Shown piece after piece: positions 1-6,657 of a stretch of DNA of 9,550 bases (positions are counted from its first letter, which is position 1; the number at the start of each line of letters is the position of its first letter). The translations under genes were made by a program, and so were the position numbers. The stretch covers positions 1 to 9,550 of the forward strand of contig JAWXCB010000057.1 in NCBI GenBank assembly GCA_034440455.1, in the 5' to 3' direction. The stretch comes from JAWXCB01 sp034440455. Its GTDB lineage: Bacteria; Bacteroidota; Bacteroidia; Chitinophagales; CAIOSU01. The notes under the pieces were generated by a model. It saw only the letters and a list, made by a program, of their open reading frames with translations, was not told where the DNA came from and made no database searches.

Positions 1-1
1 A

Positions 2-2263
2 ACCATCTGTCAAGGAGGCTCTTACTTCGCAGGCGGTGCAAACCAAACTACTGCCGGAACTTATCGCGACACGCTCGTTGCTGCGAATGGTTGTGATTCG
101 ATAATCACAACAGAACTCAATATCCTAAACAATTTCGTCACAAATACATCGGCAACAATTTGTCCGGGTGATTCATTCTTTGTCGCAGGAGCATGGCAAA
201 CTGCTGGCGGATTCTATTCCGATACCCTTGTCGGACCCAACGGCTGTGACAGCATTATCATTACTGACCTTGGTTTATTAAATGCAGGAATCGCCAACCT
301 GAGCAGTTCAATCTGTGCCGGTGATTCGTTCTTTGTTGGTGGAGATTGGCAAACTACCGCAGGACAATATTCCGATACATTGATTGGCGCCAATGGCTGC
401 GATAGTATTGTATTGACAAATTTGACTGTGCTCAATCAATTCAACACAACAATTACATCTGACATCTGTACGGGCGATTCGCTGTTTGCTGGCGGAGCAT
501 GGCAATTCACTTCTGGAATTTATGTGGACACATTTACTTCAGCACGCGGGTGTGACAGCATTGTTGCTACCAACCTCAGCGTGCAGAACAGTTTGCTCAC
601 AAACATTTCTGTTTCGGTTTGCGCGGGCGATTCCTTCTTCGCAGGTGGCGCGTGGCAGTTCGCAGCGGGAATTTACGTTGACACGCTCGCTTCATCCGCA
701 GGGTGCGACAGCATTGTAATCACAGATTTGCAAATTATTAACGACCAGATAAATTCAGTTTCCACCTCGATTTGTTTAGGCGATTCGCTGTTTGTCGGTA
801 GCGCGTGGCAAACAACAACCGGAATTTATTATGATACAGTGACAACTTCGGGAGGCTGTGAAGACATCACCATCACCGACCTCAGCGTAATCAACACAAT
901 CATCAGCAATGTGTCTGCTGTAATTTGCCCCGGTGATTCCTTCTTTGCGGGTGGAAACTGGCAAACACAAACGGGATTATATTTTGACACGCTTACTGCG
1001 GCAGCCGGCTGCGACAGTGTTGTAATTACAGACTTGGGATTGAGCAATCCGGTTCTCACAACTATTTCATTGAGCATTTGCACCGGAGATTCGGCATTCG
1101 CAGGCGGAGCGAACCAAACAACTACCGGAATTTATTTCGACACGCTTGCTGCTACAAACGGCTGTGACAGCATCGTTACAACCAACCTTAATGTACTGTC
1201 AAATTTCATAACTACCATTACTGCTTCTATTTGTGCTGGCGATTCCTTCTTTGTTGGTGGCGCGTGGCAAACTGTGAACGGAATTTATTTTGACACGCTC
1301 ACCGCAGCAACCGGATGTGACAGCATCGTTGAAACTAATCTCGCTGTCATCAACTCTTTCCTGACAAACATTTCACAAAGTATTTGCAGTGGTGATTCTT
1401 TCTTCGTTGACGGTGCATGGCAGACAGCTTCCGGCATTTATACCGATTCACTTATTTCTACTGGCGGATGTGACAGCGTTGTCGTTACTGACCTCAATAT
1501 AACTTCTTCAATCACCGTAAATGTTTTCGCTTTGATTTGCAATGGCGATTCACTCTTTGTTGGAGGGGGCTGGCAGACAACTTCCGGCATCTATACCGAC
1601 TCCTTTATTTCATCAGGCGGATGCGATAGTATCGTGATTACCAATTTAAATATCGAATCGGGATTGATTGTCAATGCCCTTGCAGTTATTTGTCAGGGAG
1701 ATTCGATTTTTGCGGGTGGCGCGTGGCAAACAACACAGGGAGTTTATTCTGACACCGTTTTGTCTTCCAGCGGATGCGACAGTTTAATCACCATCACGGA
1801 ATTATCCGTTTTCAATTCGTCAAGCACAACTATCAGTCTGAGTATTTGCACGGGTGACTCTGTATTTGCCGGAGGTAATTGGCAGTTCTTATCAGGAATT
1901 TATACCGACACATTTATTTCCGCAAATGGCTGTGATAGCATTCTCATTACCAACATAACTGTACTTAACTCATTAATTTTCAACGTATCGGCTTCTATCT
2001 GCACAGGTGATTCTTTCTTTGCCGAAGGTACGTGGCAAACCTCAAGCGGGATTTATTCTGACACGCTGCAATCAGCCGCAGGATGTGATTCTATCATCAA
2101 CACAAACTTGCTTGTAGCAAATGCAATTATTGCAAATGCAACTGCCACAATTGCACCGGAGATTCCTTCTTTGTTGGAGGAAACTGGCAAACTGTTGCAG
2201 GAATTTATGCAGATACTTTCCAGTCATCATCCGGCTGTGACAGCATTCTGTTTACCGATCTAA
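2..2263 (+). CDS. Giant T9SS-type repeat surface protein, upstream part (5' cut by window, ends by frameshift)
   Basis: The frame is already open at base 2, so the start, signal peptide and an unknown number of repeats lie outside the window. About 717 in-frame codons encode tandem 51-residue units. A typical unit runs I-C-x-G-D-S-F-F-x-G-G-x-W-Q, then G-I-Y-x-D-T-L, then G-C-D-S-I-V-x-T-x-L, then a variable linker. Each has two cysteines 28 residues apart. Units of this CxGDS...GCDS kind are common in long secreted or surface-anchored Bacteroidota proteins that end in a gliding-motility-type sorting domain; adhesion or matrix building is the usual guess, unproven here. At about 2151-2152 one T is missing from the expected ATTTGC, after which about 36 wrong-frame residues lead to the TAA at 2261-2263. 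The natural continuation is the frame beginning at 2155. Sure of repeat nature and reading frame; specific function unknown. Confidence 0.85.
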   Translation, partial: TICQGGSYFAGGANQTTAGTYRDTLVAANGCDSIITTELNILNNFVTNTSATICPGDSFFVAGAWQTAGGFYSDTLVGPNGCDSIIITDLGLLNAGIANLSSSICAGDSFFVGGDWQTTAGQYSDTLIGANGCDSIVLTNLTVLNQFNTTITSDICTGDSLFAGGAWQFTSGIYVDTFTSARGCDSIVATNLSVQNSLLTNISVSVCAGDSFFAGGAWQFAAGIYVDTLASSAGCDSIVITDLQIINDQINSVSTSICLGDSLFVGSAWQTTTGIYYDTVTTSGGCEDITITDLSVINTIISNVSAVICPGDSFFAGGNWQTQTGLYFDTLTAAAGCDSVVITDLGLSNPVLTTISLSICTGDSAFAGGANQTTTGIYFDTLAATNGCDSIVTTNLNVLSNFITTITASICAGDSFFVGGAWQTVNGIYFDTLTAATGCDSIVETNLAVINSFLTNISQSICSGDSFFVDGAWQTASGIYTDSLISTGGCDSVVVTDLNITSSITVNVFALICNGDSLFVGGGWQTTSGIYTDSFISSGGCDSIVITNLNIESGLIVNALAVICQGDSIFAGGAWQTTQGVYSDTVLSSSGCDSLITITELSVFNSSSTTISLSICTGDSVFAGGNWQFLSGIYTDTFISANGCDSILITNITVLNSLIFNVSASICTGDSFFAEGTWQTSSGIYSDTLQSAAGCDSIINTNLLVANAIIANATATIAPEIPSLLEETGKLLQEFMQILSSHHPAVTAFCLPI

Positions 2264-2763
2264 CTCTACTATCTGGCGCTACAACAAACAGAAGTCAAAC
2301 TATTTGCGAGGGTGAAATTTACTTTGCAGGCGGAGCAAATCAGACAACTTCAGGAACGTATTTCGACACGCTGATTTCATCAATTGGATGTGACAGCGTT
2401 GTAGTAACAGGATTAACCGTAAATGCAATTCCGCGCGACACGCTCTACATTTCCATCTGCTCCAATGATTCCGCATTCATTCATGGCGAGTGGCAATCTA
2501 CACCCGGTGCGTATTACGACACGCTCACGGCTGCAAACGGTTGTGACAGTATCGTGCGTACTGACCTCTCAGTAATTAATTCTTTCATCACAAACATCGT
2601 TGATTCGTTCTGCAATGGCGATAGCGTGTTTGTTGGCGGCACTTTTCACACACAAGCCGGAATTTATTTTGACACGCTTCCATCAAGCGGTGGTTGCGAC
2701 AGTATGGTTATTACAGAACTGATTCTGATTGACATCAATGTGATTTCGGAAAACAATGTGCCT
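2..2763 (+). repeat. 18 coding tandem repeats of 153 bp (51 aa)
   Basis: The first cysteine codon of the units falls at 8, 161, 314, 467, 620, 773, 926, 1079, 1232, 1385, 1538, 1691, 1847, 2000, (2153), 2305, 2458 and 2611. The spacing is therefore exactly 153 bp except for one extra codon in unit 12 (L-I-T-I-T-E-L in place of the usual shorter form) and one lost base at unit 15. The units differ clearly from each other at DNA level, so this is an old expansion under protein-level selection rather than a recent slippage array. The array continues beyond the left edge. Confidence 0.95.
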
Positions 2764-3285
2764 ATTACGATTGAGAGAGGCGATACCGTGAATCTGTCCG
2801 TAACTACAAATGCAAATTCACCCAACTATCTGTGGAGATCGCCCAACTGGTTAGATTGCGTGAATTGCTCCAACCCGAATGCGTGGCCACCCGAAGACCA
2901 TGTGTTCACTGTGATTGTAACGGACGAGAGTGGATGCCTTGATTCCACAAGAATTCAGGTGCTGGTGCGGAATGATTTCGACCCGAATGATTGTTTCACC
3001 TCGATTTATGTGCCGAATGCGTTTACGCCCAATGGCGATGGAGTGAATGATGTATTCTATGTTTATGGAAACGGCATTGAAGAACTGCACCTCATCGTTG
3101 CCGACCGCTGGGGCAACATCGTGTTTGAATCGTTTGATTTAAACTCGGGCTGGGACGGCACACATCGCGGTGTGTTAATGAGTCCTGATGTATTTGTTTA
3201 CTATGTCGAAGTGACTTTCTGCAACGGCAGCAAAATGTTGTACAGCAGTCCGTATCGCAAAGGAAGCGTGACGCTTATCCGGTAA
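2155..3285 (+). CDS. Continuation of the repeat protein: last repeats, PKD-like segment, T9SS type B sorting domain
   Basis: This frame carries the rest of the same protein after the one-base shift; no start codon is needed here, and the in-frame GTG at 2554 lies inside a repeat. It holds most of unit 15, then units 16 to 18 (cysteine codons at 2305, 2458 and 2611). Next, about 2764-2985, is a PKD-like segment with Y-L-W near its start and a WLDCVNCSNPNAW stretch typical of Bacteroidota PKD-like domains. From about 2995 comes the gliding-motility-associated C-terminal domain (TIGR04131/CHU_C type), recognised by PNAFTPNGDGVND, DRWGN and GWDG. It is the type B signal that directs proteins through the type IX secretion system. 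The protein ends naturally with TAA at 3283-3285, so the C-terminus is complete. About 376 residues are encoded. If the frameshift is an assembly error, 2-3285 is one intact gene; if real, the export signal is cut off from the repeats. Confidence 0.85.
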   Translation, partial: TGDSFFVGGNWQTVAGIYADTFQSSSGCDSILFTDLTLLSGATTNRSQTICEGEIYFAGGANQTTSGTYFDTLISSIGCDSVVVTGLTVNAIPRDTLYISICSNDSAFIHGEWQSTPGAYYDTLTAANGCDSIVRTDLSVINSFITNIVDSFCNGDSVFVGGTFHTQAGIYFDTLPSSGGCDSMVITELILIDINVISENNVPITIERGDTVNLSVTTNANSPNYLWRSPNWLDCVNCSNPNAWPPEDHVFTVIVTDESGCLDSTRIQVLVRNDFDPNDCFTSIYVPNAFTPNGDGVNDVFYVYGNGIEELHLIVADRWGNIVFESFDLNSGWDGTHRGVLMSPDVFVYYVEVTFCNGSKMLYSSPYRKGSVTLIR

Positions 3286-3348
3286 CTCCATGAACATTCT
3301 GCAATAAGCTTGATTTGCGTCACAATCAGCTACCTTATCAATTCCACA

Positions 3349-3942
3349 ATGAAATCTGTTAAAATAATTTTCGCTGTACTTATCTTCTCATTCGTTGCAT
3401 CTTGCAAAAAAGATTCCGAGAAAGGCTCACCATCCGTCCCATTTGTTTTCAAAGCATTATTCAGCAATGGTGATTCTCTCATCATCAAAGAGGGATTGAA
3501 CGGAGTAAACAGCTATGGCAGAGCAGGTGGCGTAATTGACACGCTGGGGAATTATTTTGAAATTCAATCTACAATCTTCACCCAAGGTGGCAGGAAGGCA
3601 AGCCTATTGTTTATGCAAACCTTTCCATCGCAGCCTGACAGCGGTGAAATCGAACGCATTATTCACACAGGCAGCTATCCTTACGGCAGCAGCGCACTTG
3701 ATTCACTAAAAGATGGAGCAGAAATCACATTGACTGATACTTCAGGAAAAAAGTGGAGCAGCGCATTTGGAATTCAAACTGCTTCCACATTCAGTATTTC
3801 TGAACACAAGGAAAACGACTTTGATATCTTCACCCCATTTATTACAACGGGCAATTTTCAATGCACACTGTATGATTCGCTGGGAAACTCGCTTGCAATT
3901 ACCTCCGGAAGCTTCACCGGGCGCACGATAGTTTATCTGTGA
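3349..3942 (+). CDS. Small lipoprotein of unknown function
   Basis: A 197-residue protein starting at ATG 3349. I chose this start because it opens directly on a lipoprotein signal peptide: M-K-S-V-K, a hydrophobic run, then F-V-A-S-C with the lipidated cysteine at residue 19, followed by the charged K-K-D-S-E-K. An in-frame TTG at 3310 would put 13 extra residues before the signal and is unlikely. The mature part is rich in Ser, Thr, Gly and Asp, with short alternating segments suggesting a beta-sandwich, and has only one further cysteine (near the C-terminus, in NFQCTLYDSLGN). I do not recognise a named family. It lies 63 bp after the repeat protein on the same strand and could share its transcript; no strong Shine-Dalgarno sequence is visible. 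It is probably anchored in the outer membrane or on the periplasmic side. Confidence 0.8.
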   Translation: MKSVKIIFAVLIFSFVASCKKDSEKGSPSVPFVFKALFSNGDSLIIKEGLNGVNSYGRAGGVIDTLGNYFEIQSTIFTQGGRKASLLFMQTFPSQPDSGEIERIIHTGSYPYGSSALDSLKDGAEITLTDTSGKKWSSAFGIQTASTFSISEHKENDFDIFTPFITTGNFQCTLYDSLGNSLAITSGSFTGRTIVYL

Positions 3943-4002
3943 TTTCCAAAATCAACCAAGATGTTATTTTTTTCAGGAATGGCAAAACAAGTCGTCATCC
4001 TG

Positions 4003-4022
4003 ACTGCATTATAGCAGTTTTT
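4003..4022 (+). terminator. Possible rho-independent terminator for the plus-strand genes
   Basis: ACTGC (4003-4007) pairs with GCAGT (4014-4018) around a 6-base loop, and the T-run 4018-4022 follows. The stem is only 5 bp. A larger imperfect stem lies just before it (CAGGAATG at 3974-3981 with CATCCTG at 3996-4002). The element would end transcription from the lipoprotein gene and overlaps the stop codon of the convergent peroxidase gene. Confidence 0.35.
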
Positions 4023-4497
4023 CAATCGCCCTCGAAAGGCGAGGCGCATCCGGATTGGTGATGGTGTAAAAGAAATCAACCACCCTACCCTCTTTGTCAA
4101 TCAGGTATTTATGAAAATTCCACTTGGGCACAGAGGAAACTTCTCCGTTTAATTTTTTATCGGAAAGAAATTTAAACAAGGGAGCGACTTTGCTGCCTTT
4201 CACATGCACTTTTTCAAACACAGGAAATGTAACGCCATAATTCACTTCGCAAAATTCCTGTATTGCTTCACCTTCCAGCGGTTCCTGCCCGCCAAAATCA
4301 TTGGAAGGAAATCCAAGTATTTCGAAGCCTTTGTCTTTATACTTTTCCCGCAACTTTTCCAACTGCGCATACTGCGGGGTATAGCCGCATTTTGAAGCGG
4401 TGTTTACAATCAAAAGCGCTTTGCCTTTGTATTTTTCAAGCGGCACATCTTTGCCCGCAAGATTTTTAACGGTGAATTGGTGAATGCTACGCTCCAT
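4009..4497 (-). CDS. gpx: Glutathione peroxidase family protein (cysteine type, probably thioredoxin-dependent)
   Basis: A complete 162-residue cytoplasmic enzyme without signal peptide, the usual length for bacterial BtuE/GPx proteins. It reduces hydrogen peroxide and organic hydroperoxides. The catalytic tetrad is visible: Cys37 in NTASKCGYTPQY, Gln71 in FPSNDFGGQEP, and Trp126-Asn127 in VPKWNFHKY. The active residue is cysteine, not selenocysteine. A second cysteine, Cys83 in EFCEVNYGVTFPVF, sits where the resolving cysteine lies in thioredoxin-dependent members of the family, so thioredoxin rather than glutathione is the likely reductant. It lies 119 bp downstream of trxB on the same strand, which supports that reading. 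The ATG at 4497 fits the family's usual N-terminus (about 30 residues before NTAS); there is no clear Shine-Dalgarno sequence. Its 3' end converges with the plus-strand lipoprotein gene. Confidence 0.95.
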   Translation of the reverse strand: MERSIHQFTVKNLAGKDVPLEKYKGKALLIVNTASKCGYTPQYAQLEKLREKYKDKGFEILGFPSNDFGGQEPLEGEAIQEFCEVNYGVTFPVFEKVHVKGSKVAPLFKFLSDKKLNGEVSSVPKWNFHKYLIDKEGRVVDFFYTITNPDAPRLSRAIEKLL

Positions 4498-4506
4498 GCT
4501 ATGTTA

Positions 4507-4615
4507 GTTTACTGTTTACGGTTTTTAGTCTTTAGTTTTCAGTTTGTAATTGTGATTTAAAAAATTGTGATAAAGTTTTTAAAACAGAAAACTATAAACT
4601 GAAAACATCAAACTG
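4507..4615. repeat. Degenerate heptanucleotide spacer with inverted arms, between trxB and gpx
   Basis: From 4507 the sequence reads in 7-bp steps: GTTTACT, GTTTACG, then units at 4521, 4528, 4535 and 4542 that mostly keep the leading GTTT. From 4581 it reads in 7-bp steps of the complementary kind: AAAACAG, AAAACTA, then units at 4595, 4602 and 4609 ending one base before the trxB stop codon. The arms are inverted relatives; the best match is GTTTTCAGTTT at 4535-4545 against AAACTGAAAAC at 4596-4606 (11 of 11). Between them AATTGTGAT occurs twice (4548-4556 and 4563-4571). No ORF or recognised promoter is seen in it. Confidence 0.7.
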
Positions 4616-4616
4616 A

Positions 4617-5549
4617 CTATGAATGTTCTTTTGCTGATAAATATCTTTCCGCATCGAGTGCTGCCATACAGCCTGAACCAGCGGCTGTCACAGCCTGGCG
4701 ATAGATTTTATCCTGCACATCACCACAGGCAAACACACCTGAAACTTTTGTTTTCGTACTGCCGGGCTGCACAAGAATGTAATCCGTTTCATCCCTATCA
4801 AGATATTCTTTAAAGATGCCCGAGTTGGGCGTGTGCCCGATGGCAACAAAAAATCCTTTTATGGGAATCTCCGTTTTCTCACCGGTCTGCACATTTTTTA
4901 TGCGCACGGCTTCCACCCCTTTTTCGCCAAGTATTTCATCAGTTTCAGTGTGCCAATACACTTTGATATTGGGTGTTTTCAGCACCCTATCTTGCATCAC
5001 CTTTGATGCGCGGAAACTGTCTTTGCGCACAAAGTGGTGTACTTGCTTGCATACTTTTGAAAGATAAAGTGATTCTTCAGCAGCCGTATCGCCACCGCCA
5101 ACGATTGCCACTTCTTGTCCTTTGTAGAAAAAACCATCGCACACTGCACAGGCTGAAACTCCAAAACCATTCAATCGTTTTTCAGATTCCAAGCCGAGCC
5201 ACTTAGCTGAAGCGCCAGTGGCGATGATTACTGCATCAGCATGAATTTCTGTCTTTTCATCAATAATCACTTTATGCACATCGCCTGAAAAATCAACCTT
5301 CGTAGCAAGTCCATAGCGGATGTCAGCGCCCATTCGCTCCGCTTGTTTTTTGAAATCTTCCATCATCTCCGGTCCCTGAATGCCTTTTGGATAGCCGGGA
5401 TAATTTTCCACTTCAGTAGTTATCATCAGTTGCCCTCCCGGCTCAAGCCCTTGATATAACACGGGTTTTAAGTTTGCGCGAGCTACATAGATGGCTGCTG
5501 TATATCCGGCAGGACCGGAACCGATAATAAGCACGTGTACTTTTTCCAT
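4617..5549 (-). CDS. trxB: Thioredoxin reductase
   Basis: A complete 310-residue low-molecular-weight thioredoxin reductase, a cytoplasmic flavoenzyme that passes electrons from NADPH through FAD and a dithiol to thioredoxin. Visible elements in order: FAD-binding GSGPAG at residues 10-15, the ATG dinucleotide-fold segment at about 110-112, redox-active CAVC (Cys134, Cys137) followed by DG, NADPH-binding GGGDTA at 151-156, and the C-terminal FAD motif GVFACGDVQD at 271-280 followed by RQAVTAAGSGC. The NADPH 2'-phosphate contact region reads V-R-K-D-S-F-R (174-180), where the E. coli enzyme has HRRDGFR; the arginines at both ends are kept. The start at 5549 is fixed by MEKVHVLIIGSGPAG. The leader has no Shine-Dalgarno sequence and consists of heptad repeat DNA to within 5 bases of the ATG. 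It probably feeds the peroxidase next door via a thioredoxin not encoded here. Confidence 0.97.
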   Translation of the reverse strand: MEKVHVLIIGSGPAGYTAAIYVARANLKPVLYQGLEPGGQLMITTEVENYPGYPKGIQGPEMMEDFKKQAERMGADIRYGLATKVDFSGDVHKVIIDEKTEIHADAVIIATGASAKWLGLESEKRLNGFGVSACAVCDGFFYKGQEVAIVGGGDTAAEESLYLSKVCKQVHHFVRKDSFRASKVMQDRVLKTPNIKVYWHTETDEILGEKGVEAVRIKNVQTGEKTEIPIKGFFVAIGHTPNSGIFKEYLDRDETDYILVQPGSTKTKVSGVFACGDVQDKIYRQAVTAAGSGCMAALDAERYLSAKEHS

Positions 5550-5554
5550 AGAAT

Positions 5555-5666
5555 GTGGGGTGTTGAGGGTGGAGTGTTGAGTTTAAAGTTTGTTTCCGAG
5601 TTTCATTCGTAATTCCTAATTCCTAATTTTTCTTTCCGCTCCACTCTCAACACCCCACCCACAATA
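5555..5666. repeat. Degenerate heptanucleotide spacer with 20-bp inverted ends, upstream of trxB
   Basis: Three blocks of 7-bp steps follow one another. The first, from 5555, has units GTGGGGT, GTTGAGG and relatives at 5569 and 5576. The second has AATTCCT twice at 5611-5624 with relatives on each side. The third has CTCCACT (5639), CTCAACA (5646) and CCCCACC (5653). The first and third blocks form an inverted repeat, 5555-5574 against 5639-5658, matching at 19 of 20 positions with a 64-base loop. The element fills practically the whole gap between the DUF4249 gene and trxB. It resembles the spacer downstream of trxB in architecture but not in sequence. Confidence 0.7.
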
Positions 5667-5667
5667 C

Positions 5668-6540
5668 TTACTTCGGAATGTAAAGCGTATCGTAGAACGC
5701 AGCATAGCCTCCCCAAATTCCCAAACCGCCCGTTACATTTGATTTAATCACAGTTGCCGAGCCGAAAGGTCCACCGCTGTTGGTTTCATAATCAAGCGTG
5801 TTCCAAAAATCATAAGTTGCTTTTGTAATGGCAGTCCATTTCACAATGGCAGTATCTCCCTTCCAAAAATAACCATAAGTGTCAGCGTCATAATCTGCAT
5901 CGGGGTCTTCTGCTCGCTGAATAGGAAACGTGAGCGTTTCTCCATTGAAGAAGCGGTCATCAAAAGCAAATGCAGGATACATTGATTCGGAATTGCGCTG
6001 TGTGTAAAAGCGGATGTAGTTGCCGAACGTATCGGGGTCGGTGTATTTTGCCACAAGTTGCACAAGGCTGTCGGCATCCGTGTTGTCATGCGGCTCATAA
6101 TACAATGAATCCAACGCTAACAAATCAGGAATCACGGCACTCGCGGTTAATACTTTTCCTTCCGCTTCCACGCGCAAATCATAGCGTGTATTCAATGCGC
6201 CTTTCATATTTTGGGCTACATAAAAGCAAACTGTGAATGTTCGGTCGCCTGCTGTTACAGTTAAGCAAGTTTCTTTCAGCGTGTCGGTTGCAATGCCATC
6301 CGTTACTGTGACAATTGCATCATGCACAAGATATTGCTCTACATCATTCAAATCAATGTTGCCAAAGAAAGGCGAATTGCGCGTAAGCAAAACATAAGGC
6401 GCTGCATCTTGCTCAATATAGCCTTCAATCACGATTTGCTCTTTCGGGTCGGGCAAGTCAACGGTGATGTTGGTGGTGCAGGAGTAGAAAGAAAGCAGGC
6501 AGGAGACTGCGGCAATAGGCAGTAGTTTAGAACGTACCAT
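5668..6540 (-). CDS. DUF4249 family outer-membrane lipoprotein
   Basis: A 290-residue lipoprotein from the ATG at 6540. That start opens on a signal peptide (M-V-R-S-K, hydrophobic stretch, S-F-Y-S-C) with the lipidated cysteine at residue 21; the longer frame from 6591 would add 17 residues before it. An AGGG lies 9 bases upstream of the chosen ATG. Family hallmarks of DUF4249 are present: a VDLPDPKEQIVIEGYIE segment just after the lipid anchor, VLLTRNSPFFG, a middle part with DSLYYEP and Y-x-D-P-D, and the C-terminal KATYDFWNTLDY, then a glycine-rich GGLGIWGGYAAFYDT. Proteins of this family are usually encoded beside TonB-dependent receptors in Bacteroidota, and here the receptor gene is directly upstream with a 117-bp gap. 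By analogy with SusCD it may be a surface partner of the receptor, but the family has no established biochemical function and the ligand cannot be read from the sequence. Confidence 0.88.
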   Translation of the reverse strand: MVRSKLLPIAAVSCLLSFYSCTTNITVDLPDPKEQIVIEGYIEQDAAPYVLLTRNSPFFGNIDLNDVEQYLVHDAIVTVTDGIATDTLKETCLTVTAGDRTFTVCFYVAQNMKGALNTRYDLRVEAEGKVLTASAVIPDLLALDSLYYEPHDNTDADSLVQLVAKYTDPDTFGNYIRFYTQRNSESMYPAFAFDDRFFNGETLTFPIQRAEDPDADYDADTYGYFWKGDTAIVKWTAITKATYDFWNTLDYETNSGGPFGSATVIKSNVTGGLGIWGGYAAFYDTLYIPK

Positions 6541-6657
6541 TAAAATTTGCCCTGGCTTTTTAACAGCCTGATTTAAATATTCAAATAGCATAACCCTTCA
6601 TAATTTTGACCATAACTGCCAATTGCTTCCTGCCGCTGCCTACAATCATTCGCATAC

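Noticed and set aside
2145..2165. Programmed ribosomal frameshift
   Set aside because: There is no slippery heptamer and no obvious downstream stimulatory structure, only a short TT where TTT is expected.
2..2763. CRISPR-like array because of regular spacing
   Set aside because: The 153-bp units are coding throughout and diverged along their whole length, with no short identical repeats and unique spacers.
2554..3285. Separate gene starting at GTG 2554
   Set aside because: The GTG is inside repeat unit 17 and the same frame is open and repeat-coding back to 2155; it is the continuation of the frameshifted repeat gene.
3310..3348. Upstream TTG start for the lipoprotein
   Set aside because: It would place 13 extra residues before a clean lipoprotein signal peptide that starts at ATG 3349.
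4498..4616. Own promoter for gpx in the spacer
   Set aside because: The nearest match to TAnnTTTG on the minus strand is TAGTTTTC, one base off and without a -33 box at proper distance, in AT-rich repeat DNA.
6541..6591. Longer N-terminus for the DUF4249 protein
   Set aside because: The extra 17 residues precede a well-formed lipoprotein signal, and an AGGG lies at suitable distance from the ATG at 6540.
6541..6657. A third heptad spacer, because this gap is also near 118 bp like the two around trxB
   Set aside because: No 7-bp periodicity or long inverted arms could be read there; the equal length appears to be coincidence.
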